Made by a program: the position numbers and the translations under genes. From Bacteroidaceae bacterium (GTDB lineage: Bacteria; Bacteroidota; Bacteroidia; Bacteroidales; Bacteroidaceae), in assembly GCA_024697285.1 (NCBI GenBank), contig JAILFY010000139.1:1-32436 (forward strand): a stretch of 32,436 bases of DNA. The letters are read 5' to 3'. Shown in pieces: positions 15,034-23,439 of the stretch. The first letter of the stretch is position 1; every line of letters starts with the position of its first letter. Below the pieces are notes generated by a model that worked only from the letters and a program-made list of their open reading frames with translations, was not told the DNA's origin and did not search any database.

Positions 15034-15816
15034 ATGCGTTATTTCATCTATCTCAGCTTCGACGGCACAGCCTACCACGGTTGGCAGGTGCAACCCAATG
15101 GCGAGAGCGTGCAAGGAACCATCCAGCGCGCCCTCTCCGCCTTATTGCGCGTGGATACACCGATAACCGGAGCCGGACGAACCGATGCGGGTGTGCATGC
15201 AGCCATGATGGTTGCCCATTTCGATGCCGAACCGGATCAGCTGCCAAGCAGTCCTCGCGAGGGTCAGTCGCCGCTCGACTATCTGACCTATCGACTGAAT
15301 GGAATGCTCCCTCCCGACATCGCTATCCAGCGAATAGAGCGCGTGGCAGACGACCTTCATGCTCGTTTCTCTGCTTGTGCGCGTACCTATTATTATTATG
15401 TCCACACCTGCAAGTCCCCTTTCTTGCGCGACCGTTCCTGGCGATTGGTTTCCACTCCGGACTTCGAGGCGATGAACCGCGCCGCTGACTTGTTGCTGGA
15501 ATATGAAGATTTTACCAGCTTCTCTCGCACCAACACCGACGTGAAGACCAATATCTGCCACATCAGCTCGGCCCGATGGGTGCAGCTCTCGGATTCCGAA
15601 TGGCGCTTCGAGATCACCTCCGACCGTTTTCTTCGCAATATGGTTCGCGCCATCGTTGGAACACTTATGGAGGTCGGGCGCGGTAAACTCACTCTGGATG
15701 GCTTTCGAAAGGTCATTGAACAGAAGAACCGCTGTGTTGCCGGGGACAGTGTCCCTGCCAGAGGCCTTTTCCTGCAGAAAGTGGAATATGAACATTTAAC
15801 AGGACCTACTTCCTGA
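15034..15816 (+). CDS. truA: tRNA pseudouridine(38-40) synthase
   Basis: TruA converts uridines 38-40 in the anticodon arm of many tRNAs to pseudouridine. The 260-residue protein starts MRYFIYLSFDGTAYHGWQVQ and has the catalytic motif GAGRTDAGVHA with Asp51. Further family segments are ARFSACARTYYYYV, the FTSFSRTNTD region, and FLRNMVRAIVGTLMEVGRG near the C-terminus. The length and all motifs are normal. It starts 18 bases after the endonuclease stop and ends 7 bases before the EamA transporter gene, so the three are probably cotranscribed. Confidence 0.96.
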   Translation: MRYFIYLSFDGTAYHGWQVQPNGESVQGTIQRALSALLRVDTPITGAGRTDAGVHAAMMVAHFDAEPDQLPSSPREGQSPLDYLTYRLNGMLPPDIAIQRIERVADDLHARFSACARTYYYYVHTCKSPFLRDRSWRLVSTPDFEAMNRAADLLLEYEDFTSFSRTNTDVKTNICHISSARWVQLSDSEWRFEITSDRFLRNMVRAIVGTLMEVGRGKLTLDGFRKVIEQKNRCVAGDSVPARGLFLQKVEYEHLTGPTS

Positions 15817-15823
15817 TATCTTT

Positions 15824-16732
15824 ATGTGGTTGCTATTAGCCTTTGCTTCAGCCGCTTTGCTCGGCTTCTATGATGTCTTCAAGAAACATGCCTTGAGGGC
15901 AAATGATGTCGTGTCGGTACTTACGCTGAACACGCTCTTCGGCTCCCTTATCTTCCTGCCTTTCGTCTTCCTCTCTTCTACGGGTCGTTTGTCCCCAGAC
16001 CAACTGATGTACGTCCCCGTCTGCGGTTGGGAGGTCCACAAATATGTGTTCCTCAAGGCCATTATCGTGCTGGGCTCCTGGCTCTGTGGCTATTTCGCCC
16101 TGAAGAGTTTGCCCCTGACTATCGTTGGTCCCATTAATGCTACGCGACCGGTGATGGTGTTGCTGGGTGCCATCTTTGTCTTTGGCGAGCGGCTGAATCT
16201 CTGGCAATGGGTGGGTGTGCTCTTCGCCATCTTCGGTTTCTATCTCCTCAGCCGCAGCGGCAAGAAAGAAGGCATCGACTTCCGCCACAACCGGTGGATA
16301 TTTCTGGCAGTGATGGCCTCCGCCTTGGGAGCTGTCAGTGCCCTCTTTGACAAATACTTGCTGGCGCCCGTAGCCGCAGGAGGTCTGGGATTTAATCATA
16401 TGGTGGTCCAGAGCTACTTCATGTTCTATCAGTTTTTGATGATGGCGATGTTATTACTTGTGTTGCGACGTCACTCCACCATTCAGTTCACGTGGCGCTG
16501 GTCCATCCCTCTCATCTCCATCTTCCTCTGTGCTGCCGACTTCGTCTACTTCTATGCCCTCAGTCTCCCTTCTGCCCTCATCGCCGTAGTCTCCATGATT
16601 CGCCGCGGCAGCGTCGTCGTCTCGTTCTTCGTAGGCGCCCTCGTCTTCCACGAGAAGAACCTTCGCTACAAAGTTGTGGATCTAGCCCTCGTATTGCTCA
16701 GCATGCTTTTCCTATATATTGGTTCCAAATAA
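15824..16732 (+). CDS. EamA family (drug/metabolite) transporter
   Basis: A 302-residue inner-membrane protein with about ten hydrophobic segments arranged as two EamA repeats (about residues 1-145 and 150-300). The repeats are separated by a charged stretch, SRSGKKEGIDFRHN. Family features include SLPLTIVGPINATRPVMVLLG in the first half and SLPSALIAVVSMIRRGSVVVS with VFHEKNLRYKVVDL in the second. Members export metabolites or take up solutes; the substrate cannot be inferred. It follows truA by 7 bases. A pyrimidine-rich repeat array separates it from the DUF3256 gene downstream. Confidence 0.92.
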   Translation: MWLLLAFASAALLGFYDVFKKHALRANDVVSVLTLNTLFGSLIFLPFVFLSSTGRLSPDQLMYVPVCGWEVHKYVFLKAIIVLGSWLCGYFALKSLPLTIVGPINATRPVMVLLGAIFVFGERLNLWQWVGVLFAIFGFYLLSRSGKKEGIDFRHNRWIFLAVMASALGAVSALFDKYLLAPVAAGGLGFNHMVVQSYFMFYQFLMMAMLLLVLRRHSTIQFTWRWSIPLISIFLCAADFVYFYALSLPSALIAVVSMIRRGSVVVSFFVGALVFHEKNLRYKVVDLALVLLSMLFLYIGSK

Positions 16733-16735
16733 CCT

Positions 16736-16855
16736 TCCCCCTCTCCCGCAACTCCTCATCACCCTCTTCCGCAACTCCTCATCACCCTCTCCCTTAAGTC
16801 CTCCCAAAGCAACTCCTCATCAGCCCTCACGCAACACTTCATTTCCCTCTCTACT
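16736..16855. repeat. Pyrimidine-rich tandem repeat between the EamA and DUF3256 genes
   Basis: GCAACTCCTCATCACCCTCT or a close variant occurs with anchors at 16748, 16771, 16809 and 16831, a basic unit of about 23 bp with one longer interval. It begins right after the EamA stop and ends at the DUF3256 start. The DUF3256 frame stays open through it in one reading frame, which makes upstream start calls unreliable. Confidence 0.8.
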
Positions 16856-16859
16856 CAAT

Positions 16860-17537
16860 ATGAAACACTTCCTTTTCTTTTTTCTTTTTCCCTTCTTTTC
16901 TCTCCCCCTCTTTGGGCAGCAGGTTTTGATGCGCGATGTGTTTGCCGCCATGCCGGATTCCATTGCTCCGATGACCACTCGCAACAATCGTCTCGACTGC
17001 ATTGACTATATAGAGAATAACATGGAAGCACGAGTGCGCAACAAGCTCGATGAGAACGTTCTCCTCGAAGCACTTACCGCTGATTATGCACGTTTTCGCA
17101 CGAGCACTTCTGCTTTTCTGGAAATGAAGTTACTTCCTCAGACCGATACTACCTCGGTGCTTTGCCTGGTTCGAACAGCCCAGACCGGTGAGCCCGACAC
17201 TCCCCGTCGGCTCGAGGACAGTACTATCCGTTTCTTTCAACCCGATTGGACTCCTCTGGACACCCTCACCTCCTCCTTCTTCTCTCTCCCCTCCCTGGAC
17301 CACTATCTCTCTGCGCAAGCTGCTGACAGCCTCTCCGCCTCTTCTCCCGCTTTCGAGTCGGCACTTCGTTCCCTCCAGTCTTTCCATCCTGTGCGTCTTG
17401 CCCTCGGCGCCGACGCCTTCACCCTTACAGCCCAGTTGCAGCCCGCCTACCTCGCCACCGACGAGCGTAGCGCTCTGTTGCCCCATCTGCGCCCGTTGCT
17501 CTTCCGCTGGAATGGAAGTCGCTTCGTCCTCGAATGA
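16860..17537 (+). CDS. DUF3256 family secreted protein
   Basis: A 225-residue protein of the Bacteroidetes family DUF3256; function unknown. The signal peptide is residues 1-19 (ending LFGQ, with a strongly hydrophobic Phe/Leu core). The family core follows: DVFAAMPDSIAPMTTRNNRLDCIDY, split here as VFAAMPDSIAPM and NNRLDCIDYIENNM, then LTADYARFRTSTSAFLEMKLL and a C-terminal half ending LLFRWNGSRFVLE. The start is placed at the ATG at 16860, where the signal peptide begins, because the 47 codons upstream only translate the repeat array. The gene overlaps the next one by four bases (ATGA), so the two are translationally coupled. Confidence 0.88.
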   Translation: MKHFLFFFLFPFFSLPLFGQQVLMRDVFAAMPDSIAPMTTRNNRLDCIDYIENNMEARVRNKLDENVLLEALTADYARFRTSTSAFLEMKLLPQTDTTSVLCLVRTAQTGEPDTPRRLEDSTIRFFQPDWTPLDTLTSSFFSLPSLDHYLSAQAADSLSASSPAFESALRSLQSFHPVRLALGADAFTLTAQLQPAYLATDERSALLPHLRPLLFRWNGSRFVLE

Positions 17538-18580
17538 CCCTGAGCATGACCCTTCGTTCCGTCCTGTTCTCCTTCCTCCTCTTCAGTCCTCTGTACCTTC
17601 TGGCACAGAGCGAGCCTATCGTGGAGCGCCTGCACCTCGACAGTACCCGTGCCTCCCATATCCATTGGGCCGACAGTCTCCTCAGCGCCCACTACCGTCG
17701 CCTCACCTACGACACCACATACCTGAGTCGCCCTCGCCAGGATTTCACTTTCAAAGCCCGGATGAACACCTCCGGCAATGGCATCCACACAACAGGTACA
17801 TTCTCTGGTTCCCCCTTCAATAACCACCTCGAGACGGACCACCACATCACCTCCAGTTTCGGCCTCACCTTCCGTGGCATCTCCCTCTCCCTCACCCTCA
17901 ACCCCTCCAGACTCTCGGGCAAGAACCATAATACCGAACTCAACGCCAGCCTCTTTTCCAACCGCTATGGGCTGGAAGCCTCCTACCAGGACTCCAAGGA
18001 CTACCATGGCAGTACGTTACTGAACGCACAGCGCAGCGATTTCCCCTCAGATGTAGTCACTTCTCGCCTGCTCAACCTCAACGCTTACTACGTCTTCAAT
18101 CCCCGCAGGTTTTCCTATCCCGCCGCCTTCACCCAGAGTTACCTCCAGCTACGCAGTGCCGGTTCCTGGCTGTTGTCACTCTCCTGTCTGGCCGGAGAAA
18201 TCAGCGCCCAGCAGTCACCTGCCATTCAGAACCCTGCCATGCACCTGCGGCTCGGCGACCTTGGTGTGGGCGGCGGCTATGGTTATAACTGGGTGTTGCC
18301 CCACTCCTGGCTCCTCCATGCTTCATTCCTGCCAACGCTTGTCGTTTCTTCCTTCAATCGCCTCGATGTCGATGGAGAACGCAAGAAAGTGCCATACAGT
18401 TTTCCCAGCTTCATATTGACCGAACGCGTGGCCATCATCCATTATTTCAGCGAGCAGCATTTTGCCAGCATCACCTTCTCCATGAACAACAGCTTGCTCG
18501 CACATGTTCATGATTTGCGAATGACTAACGACCACTGGCGCCTCCGCGTGGGCTATGGGTTCCGTTTTTCCCTTCGATGA
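17534..18580 (+). CDS. DUF4421 family outer-membrane beta-barrel-like protein
   Basis: A 348-residue protein with a signal peptide (about residues 1-24, ending LLAQ) followed by a region with alternating hydrophobic residues and many aromatic-ended strands. Examples are SSFGLTFRGISLSLTLNPS, LLNLNAYYVFNPRRFSYPAAF, GGYGYNWVLPHSWLL and the final HWRLRVGYGFRFSLR. This is typical of a beta-barrel in the outer membrane and matches DUF4421 as I recall it. Function unknown. The start codon overlaps the DUF3256 stop (ATGA). A second in-frame ATG four codons later is also possible. No clear terminator follows. Confidence 0.82.
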   Translation: MTLSMTLRSVLFSFLLFSPLYLLAQSEPIVERLHLDSTRASHIHWADSLLSAHYRRLTYDTTYLSRPRQDFTFKARMNTSGNGIHTTGTFSGSPFNNHLETDHHITSSFGLTFRGISLSLTLNPSRLSGKNHNTELNASLFSNRYGLEASYQDSKDYHGSTLLNAQRSDFPSDVVTSRLLNLNAYYVFNPRRFSYPAAFTQSYLQLRSAGSWLLSLSCLAGEISAQQSPAIQNPAMHLRLGDLGVGGGYGYNWVLPHSWLLHASFLPTLVVSSFNRLDVDGERKKVPYSFPSFILTERVAIIHYFSEQHFASITFSMNNSLLAHVHDLRMTNDHWRLRVGYGFRFSLR

Positions 18581-18689
18581 AGTGCATCCTTTGGACTCGG
18601 TAAGATGTAAAAGATGATAAAAGATTCCAAAAAGCGGTGAGGGACGTTTATTTTTACAACTTTTGATATGTTTTTACTTAGGTTTTTAC

Positions 18690-18697
18690 TACCTTTG
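18690..18697 (+). promoter_or_regulatory. -7 box upstream of the GT2 gene
   Basis: TACCTTTG followed by CACCC is a consensus -7 box 25 bases upstream of the ATG at 18723. TTTG at 18662-18665 is 24 bases away, further than usual for a -33 element. Confidence 0.65.
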
Positions 18698-18722
18698 CAC
18701 CCGTTTTAGCGTAAAACCCTTC

Positions 18723-19532
18723 ATGCAACAAGACCTTGTCTCCATCATCATGCCCACCTTCAATGCTGCTCAGCACGTGGCTGACAGCATCGAAAGCATT
18801 CTTGCCCAGACCTATCAGAACTGGGAACTGCTGCTTATCGATGATTGTTCGTCCGACGACACGCAGCAGATCCTGGAACACTATGCACAGCAAGATTCGC
18901 GACTGAGAGTCTTTGTGCAAGAAGGTAATATGGGAGCTGGTCACACCCGCAACAAGGGAATAGAGAATGCCCGAGGAAGATATATCGCTTTCTGCGACAG
19001 CGACGACCGTTGGTTGCCCGAGAAGTTGGAGCTGCAGATAACTTTTATGCAGCAGAACAACTACGCCTTCACCTTCACCAGCTACTATACCTGCGATGAA
19101 GAGGGAACCACCAATGGCATCATTCTTGCTCCCGAACGTCTGACGCTCTTTCAGCTCAAGTGCGACGACAAGATAGGCTTTCTCACGGCCGTCTATGATA
19201 CCGCTCGCTGTCCCAAGTTCCTGATGCCCCTGCAGCGCAAGCGCCAGGACTACGCTTATGTGCTGATGATTCAGCAGCAGGTGGGCGACTCCCACGCCTT
19301 GCGTCAGCCCCTGGCCATCTATCGTCAGCGCTCCAACAGCATTTCCCATAACAAATGGTCCTTGGTGAAATACAACGCAGCCGTCTATCGCAACGTCTTC
19401 GGTTACTCCACTCTTCAGTCCTACGCCTTCCTCTTTGTCTTCTTCCTTCCCACCTATTTCGTCAAGCGCGTCACCAACATCATCAACCGTCGTCGCCTCC
19501 GTTCCCAGTGGGAAAACTTTACTCTTTCCTGA
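18723..19532 (+). CDS. Glycosyltransferase family 2
   Basis: A 269-residue GT-A-fold transferase, probably acting at the inner face of the membrane in surface polysaccharide synthesis. It starts DLVSIIMPTFNAAQHV, has LLIDDCSSDDT (Asp40-Asp41 for nucleotide binding), GAGHTRNKGIENARGRYIA, and the metal-binding CDSDDRWLPEK with DSD at 92-94. A hydrophobic stretch near the C-terminus (YAFLFVFFLPTYFV) may attach it to the membrane. Donor and acceptor are unknown. The frame extends 20 codons upstream through the promoter box, so the start is the ATG at 18723. Convergent with the GT4 gene at 19852. Confidence 0.93.
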   Translation: MQQDLVSIIMPTFNAAQHVADSIESILAQTYQNWELLLIDDCSSDDTQQILEHYAQQDSRLRVFVQEGNMGAGHTRNKGIENARGRYIAFCDSDDRWLPEKLELQITFMQQNNYAFTFTSYYTCDEEGTTNGIILAPERLTLFQLKCDDKIGFLTAVYDTARCPKFLMPLQRKRQDYAYVLMIQQQVGDSHALRQPLAIYRQRSNSISHNKWSLVKYNAAVYRNVFGYSTLQSYAFLFVFFLPTYFVKRVTNIINRRRLRSQWENFTLS

Positions 19533-19851
19533 TTCCTTCCTGTCGGACATCCAGTCCTTTATATTGACGCACGCGCTCCAGAAAAAGCTCTTGCGGTCGC
19601 CTCTTCTTGCACTTGCAGATAATCAAGTACTCCTTTTTTTTCTTTCGCAGATTATCCGGTAGTCCCTTCCTTCCTTCCGCAGATTATCCGGTAGTCCTAT
19701 TGTCCTTTCGCAGATTATCCGATAGTCCCTTTCAGCCCTCGGTGCACTTCTGCTTCAGGTGCATCCTATACCTATTTATATAAGTATCCCCACTCAGATT
19801 CATTTCATCAGAAGAATTACCTCTCAGATTTATTCATCAGAAACCTCCTCT
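19533..19851. repeat. Convergent intergenic region with a 32-bp tandem array
   Basis: Four contiguous units with anchors at 19615, 19647, 19679 and 19710 (period 31-32) contain GCAGATTATCCGGTAGTCC; the first copy is diverged. A further degraded copy may start directly after the GT2 stop (CCTTCCTGTCGGACATCCAG). Beyond 19760 the phrase CTCAGATT...CATCAGAA occurs twice. There are no spacers, so this is not a CRISPR array. No clear rho-independent terminator is seen on either strand. Confidence 0.75.
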
Positions 19852-20985
19852 TCAGAAAGGAGCTTCGTATAATTCCATGGTGAGCCGTGCAATGCGCTCC
19901 CATCCGTAGTATTTCTGTACCCGGTTCCACATCTCTTTGTCCTCCTTCTTCTGTTGGACTTCCTCTGGGTGCGAGGAAAGGTGGAGGAGGAGCGAGCGGA
20001 GTTGGGAAGCGGAGTCGGGAGGAAGCGTCCATCCTATGGGAGCTATTTCGAATGGTTCGGTGAGACCGCCCACTTCCGTGGCGAGCACGGGAACGCCCTC
20101 GGCGATGGCCGTAAGGAGAACGCCGCTCTGCGATATCTCGCGGTAGGGAAGAAGATAGACATCTGTGTGGCTGAGCAGGAAGTAGAACTCGTCGTCGGGG
20201 ATGAGTCGGTCTTCGATAATCACGTTGTCAATTCCTTTTGCGGCCGAGAGGTCAGCGCCCTTGTTTTTCCCCACGAAGAGGAGCTTGAGTTCGGGGTTGT
20301 CGCGCAGGGCTGGTGTGCTGGCCCACACCTCTGCCAGGAGGTCTACACCTTTGTAGGGATACTGATAGCCGAGAGCGGAGAAAACCATGCGCCCGGAGAG
20401 GCCGTAGCGGCGTTCGTAGTCGTCGGAGTTCTGCCGAAGAGCGGCTGGGTCGTGCTCCATCTGAAGCACTCCGTGGCTGATGACCACCACCTTCTGCAGC
20501 GGGATATCGGGGAAGGTGTCGTGGAACTCGCTCTGGGTCGCCTTGGCATGGACGATGATATGGTCGGTCAGCTGGTACCATCTACGATAGCTCTTCAGAT
20601 AGCGGGTGCCTGTGTCGTGGGGGAGAATATTGTGGGCAGTGAAGACAACTTTGCAGCCAGTGAGGCGCTTGATGAGTCCGAAGAAGAAGATATCGAAAGC
20701 AGGCAACCGAAGCCATTGGACGTGGATGGTGCGGGGGCGCAAGCGGAGGATGAGGCAAAAGATACGAAGATAGGAAAGAAGATAGCTGAAGGCCTTGGAC
20801 CAGTTGTGGCGCAACTCATTATAGCGGAAGAGCGGATGAAAATGAATGTGCGACGGCAGCGGCTTGTAGTCATAATGCATCGAGCCCACGTAGTGCACAT
20901 CGGACTGCATGTGAGAGAGAAGGCTATAGTCGTAGATGGCGAGGTTCCTCATGGATTGAGGATTGATATACATAAAGGTTTTCAT
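19852..20985 (-). CDS. Glycosyltransferase family 4
   Basis: A 377-residue GT-B-fold transferase for surface polysaccharide assembly. The N-terminal half has VVFTAHNILPHDTG (AHN 117-119) and HIIVHAKATQSEF. The C-terminal nucleotide-sugar domain has FSALGYQYPYKGVDLL (Lys212), LKLLFVGKN, DVYLLPYREISQSGVLLTA with AEGVPVLATEVGGLTE, the usual E-x7-E region. The start is the ATG at 20985 (MKTFMYINPQSMRNL), 30 codons inside the longest frame, because the upstream part overlaps the preceding gene's end. It lies 25 bases downstream of the WbsX-like gene and is probably cotranscribed with it. Donor and acceptor are unknown. Confidence 0.92.
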   Translation of the reverse strand: MKTFMYINPQSMRNLAIYDYSLLSHMQSDVHYVGSMHYDYKPLPSHIHFHPLFRYNELRHNWSKAFSYLLSYLRIFCLILRLRPRTIHVQWLRLPAFDIFFFGLIKRLTGCKVVFTAHNILPHDTGTRYLKSYRRWYQLTDHIIVHAKATQSEFHDTFPDIPLQKVVVISHGVLQMEHDPAALRQNSDDYERRYGLSGRMVFSALGYQYPYKGVDLLAEVWASTPALRDNPELKLLFVGKNKGADLSAAKGIDNVIIEDRLIPDDEFYFLLSHTDVYLLPYREISQSGVLLTAIAEGVPVLATEVGGLTEPFEIAPIGWTLPPDSASQLRSLLLHLSSHPEEVQQKKEDKEMWNRVQKYYGWERIARLTMELYEAPF

Positions 20986-21010
20986 AGCAGACGGAGAGGG
21001 GAGAGGGGGA

Positions 21011-22156
21011 TTACTGAATAGCATCGCGAATAGCCTGGAGGAAACCGTGTCCGTGGAGCAGGTCGGGCTCCACATAGTTACCCTCCGCCCACTCGTTCCA
21101 GGAGCGCAAAATGAGGATGCGATGGTCGGGTTGTTTCTGTTTGATGACCTCCAGGGCTTGCTCTATATGTTCCCGGAAATGTTCGGGGGTGGCGTTGACG
21201 TAAATGCCGTCTGTCCTGCCGGTGCGTGCGGACCGATCCCATTGTGGCATGATGATGGGGAACACGTTTTCCCAGGTGTCCTCTGGAGCGAAGAAATGTC
21301 TAACCACCTTGGGGTAGTCAAGCTTCAGTGCCGGCAGCCAGGATAGATGATCGCGCAGCAGTCGTTCCGCCACCTTGCGGTATTTCCCCAAGTAGAGCAT
21401 CTCGGCGCGCGCTTTGCCGTTGGAGATGATGCCATCGAACCCCAGGTCCAGGAAAGGCTGGAACACGTCGGCACTGCTCTGGAGATTTGGCATCACACGC
21501 TCCACGGAGCCATCGTCGTGGCGCCGGATAGTACTGGTGTTATTGGTCTGTGCCACGAAATAAATCCCCGGCAGTCCATTTTTCTCTGCCAGCGAGCGCC
21601 ATAGTTGGAGGAAATGTCCCACGTCGGGGATGCGGTAAGGGTCGTAGATGACGAAGAGAGGTCGTCCGTCCACGGTGATGTAGCGGTGGTCGCGGAAGGC
21701 CGGCAGAACATAGTTGAAGTGCAGGATATAATCCTCGTCGCCGAGGTAGCGCTGTTCGGCAATCATCTGTGAGCCGCCCCCGTTCATCCAGGTGCCCGTC
21801 GTCCAGTCGTGGTTGGCCCATGCGAGGCAGAAGGGGAAGTCCGGTTGTCCACTCTTCAGCACCTCCTGAAAAGGGCGCTGAAGCAACATCTTGCCTCCAC
21901 CAAACCAATAGTGCCAATAGCAGAACCCCTCCACTCCCGCCTCCCGAGCGAGTTGCGCCTGTGCCTCTCTCACTTCTGGCATTCTGAGGTCATAGAAACC
22001 AAGGTCCGCGGGAATGCGAGGTTGATGGTGGCCTCTGAAGAGCGGGCGAGCCTTGGCGACGTTCGTCCACTCGGTGAAACCTTTTCCCCACACTGCATCA
22101 TTTTCGGGAATGGGATGAAATTGAGGAAGGTAATATGCGATGACTCTTGCTTTCAT
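21011..22156 (-). CDS. WbsX-like / GH99-like protein of polysaccharide synthesis
   Basis: A 381-residue protein of the WbsX family, found in O-antigen and capsule clusters and related in fold to the GH99 (endo-mannosidase) barrel. Family features are IAYYLPQFHPIPENDAVWG, GFTEWTNVAKARPLF, GVEGFCYWHYWFGGGK, FPFCLAWANHDWT, and the C-terminal RSWNEWAEGNYVEPD. Whether it makes or trims glycosidic bonds is not established. The start is the ATG at 22156 (MKARVIAYYLPQF). The 34 upstream codons lie across a perfect promoter and are rejected. It heads a two-gene unit with the GT4 gene. Confidence 0.9.
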   Translation of the reverse strand: MKARVIAYYLPQFHPIPENDAVWGKGFTEWTNVAKARPLFRGHHQPRIPADLGFYDLRMPEVREAQAQLAREAGVEGFCYWHYWFGGGKMLLQRPFQEVLKSGQPDFPFCLAWANHDWTTGTWMNGGGSQMIAEQRYLGDEDYILHFNYVLPAFRDHRYITVDGRPLFVIYDPYRIPDVGHFLQLWRSLAEKNGLPGIYFVAQTNNTSTIRRHDDGSVERVMPNLQSSADVFQPFLDLGFDGIISNGKARAEMLYLGKYRKVAERLLRDHLSWLPALKLDYPKVVRHFFAPEDTWENVFPIIMPQWDRSARTGRTDGIYVNATPEHFREHIEQALEVIKQKQPDHRILILRSWNEWAEGNYVEPDLLHGHGFLQAIRDAIQ

Positions 22157-22182
22157 TTGCGATACATCTTGTTTTTGCGCCA

Positions 22183-22213
22183 CAAAGTTAGCGCTTTCTT
22201 CTGGAATGGCAAA
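22183..22213 (-). promoter_or_regulatory. Consensus Bacteroidetes promoter of the WbsX-GT4 unit
   Basis: On the minus strand TTTG (22213-22210), a 19-base spacer and TAACTTTG (22190-22183) match the consensus exactly. Transcription would begin near 22176, about 20 bases before the start codon. Confidence 0.85.
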
Positions 22214-22822
22214 AAAAATAGATGGAAAAATCAAGAATAGGAGAAGGTCATAAGCCACAGAGGAATTCTACTTGCCTTTTCCCACGAAAGAATAACCTGT
22301 TTATCACATGTAATCAGCCGAAGGGCCACGGACACTCAAAACAAACCACATGTCCTGTTGACCTGCACCATGTAAACTCCGGTGTAACCCACTCGCTGCT
22401 TGCACCTCGTCTGACACCCTATAGTCCCTCCGTTGTTCGAACATGATGGAACAATTGTTCGAACATGATGGAACAACAAACACAGTGTAATGTATAAAAT
22501 CGCTACGTTCAGAGTCGTTTAATTCAACGCCTAAAGGTCTGAATTAAAGCGCTGGAAGTTATCCAGTTCGGCGCCTAATGGTTCGTGTCTCAGCGCAAGG
22601 AGTTATCACGTTCAGCTGCTAATGGTTCGAGTCTCAGCGCTGGGAGTTATCACTTTTGGTGCCTTTCTTGGTCCGAATCATTCCCATTAAGCTGATAGGT
22701 TCTGAATCATTGGGCTTTTCAATACATATATACGTGTTAGCCGATGCGAATATAGGCGCAAGGATTCAGTCTGTGAAGCTTCAGTTACTTTATACGTTCA
22801 GACTCGGAAAGTGCGACGAGAA
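22214..22822. repeat. Intergenic region with 22-bp and 44-bp tandem arrays
   Basis: No gene is seen in about 600 bases. Bases 22433-22454 and 22455-22476 are two perfect copies of a 22-bp unit starting TTGTTCGAACATGATGG and ending AACAA; it contains the palindrome TGTTCGAACA. From about 22513 a 44-bp unit is repeated (22513, 22557, 22601, partial at 22645), built on AGTTATC, GTTCGGCGCCTAATGGTTCG and CTCAGCGC; copies two and three are close, the first is diverged. Bases 22260-22430 and 22690-22822 show nothing I can name. Confidence 0.8.
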
Positions 22823-23248
22823 TCAGAACTGCCACCACTTCTTGCGGGGCTTCATCTCCACGGCCGAAGGATTCAGTTGCTCCGTAAGCACTTCCTCATA
22901 GGTCTTGTGGTTGTGGATCATGTTATAGATGGTTCCCCAATCAGGCAACCCACCCACATTGCGGTCGTCAATCCAGAGATCGACTTTCAGCTTACGGGAG
23001 AAGTGCATGTTCTTAGACACATCTTCTTCGGGGAAATCGCGGTTCACGGCATAGAACTCCACTCCCCGCTCGCGACACCACTCCACAGCGTCGTCCAACA
23101 ATTGCCCTTCACGCACCGTCCAGAGAATCAGCTGATGTCGTTCCTCTATCAGCATACGTAGTGTTTGGGTGGCGAAGGGTATCTCCTCGCCTATTGCGGG
23201 ATAACGATGACGGACGATGGTTCCGTCGAAATCTACTGCTATTGTCAT
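22823..23248 (-). CDS. HAD-like hydrolase of the BT0820 type
   Basis: A 141-residue cytosolic haloacid-dehalogenase-like protein. The N-terminal VDFDGTIV has the nucleophile and acid aspartates (DFDGT, residues 6-10). LILWTVREG supplies the motif II threonine, and VDLWIDDRNVGGLPDWG the acidic motif. There is no large cap, as in the small BT0820-like hydrolases of Bacteroides. The substrate is unknown. A -7 box precedes it, and its 3' end faces the 44-bp repeats. It is monocistronic as far as can be seen. Confidence 0.88.
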   Translation of the reverse strand: MTIAVDFDGTIVRHRYPAIGEEIPFATQTLRMLIEERHQLILWTVREGQLLDDAVEWCRERGVEFYAVNRDFPEEDVSKNMHFSRKLKVDLWIDDRNVGGLPDWGTIYNMIHNHKTYEEVLTEQLNPSAVEMKPRKKWWQF

Positions 23249-23280
23249 TCTTTTTTATCGTTTTTATCCGATTTCGGGTG

Positions 23281-23288
23281 CAAAGATA
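23281..23288 (-). promoter_or_regulatory. -7 box upstream of the HAD gene
   Basis: TATCTTTG followed by CACCC on the minus strand is a consensus -7 box 32 bases upstream of the ATG at 23248. No clear TTTG is found at the -33 position. Confidence 0.65.
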
Positions 23289-23335
23289 CATAAAAAACAT
23301 GACTTGACGTTTTATTTTTCATTTTTCTTTCCTCA

Positions 23336-23369
23336 TTTGGTTAGATACAAATTATTTTGTGTACTTTTG
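23336..23369 (+). promoter_or_regulatory. Probable promoter of the first giant secreted protein
   Basis: TTTG (23336-23339) and TACTTTTG (23362-23369) followed by CTGCG resemble a Bacteroidetes promoter, though the 22-base spacer is longer than the usual 19-20. If used, it gives a leader of about 285 bases before the start codon at 23661, much longer than the 17-30 bases of other promoters here. Confidence 0.55.
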
Positions 23370-23439
23370 CTGCGATTTCTCAAATAGGCACTATAAAAAC
23401 ACCTGGTTTTGGACCTCTTCTCCTATAGAAAGTTCCCGA

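Noticed and set aside
16719-16859. N-terminal extension of the DUF3256 protein
   Set aside because: It only translates the pyrimidine-rich repeat array and would hide the signal peptide that begins at 16860.
19615-19740. CRISPR-like periodicity of about 32 bp
   Set aside because: Units are contiguous with no unique spacers, only four copies exist, and no cas gene is nearby.
22157-22258. 34-residue hydrophobic extension of the WbsX-like protein that could pass for a signal peptide
   Set aside because: A perfect promoter (22183-22213) lies within it, and the family begins at the ATG at 22156.
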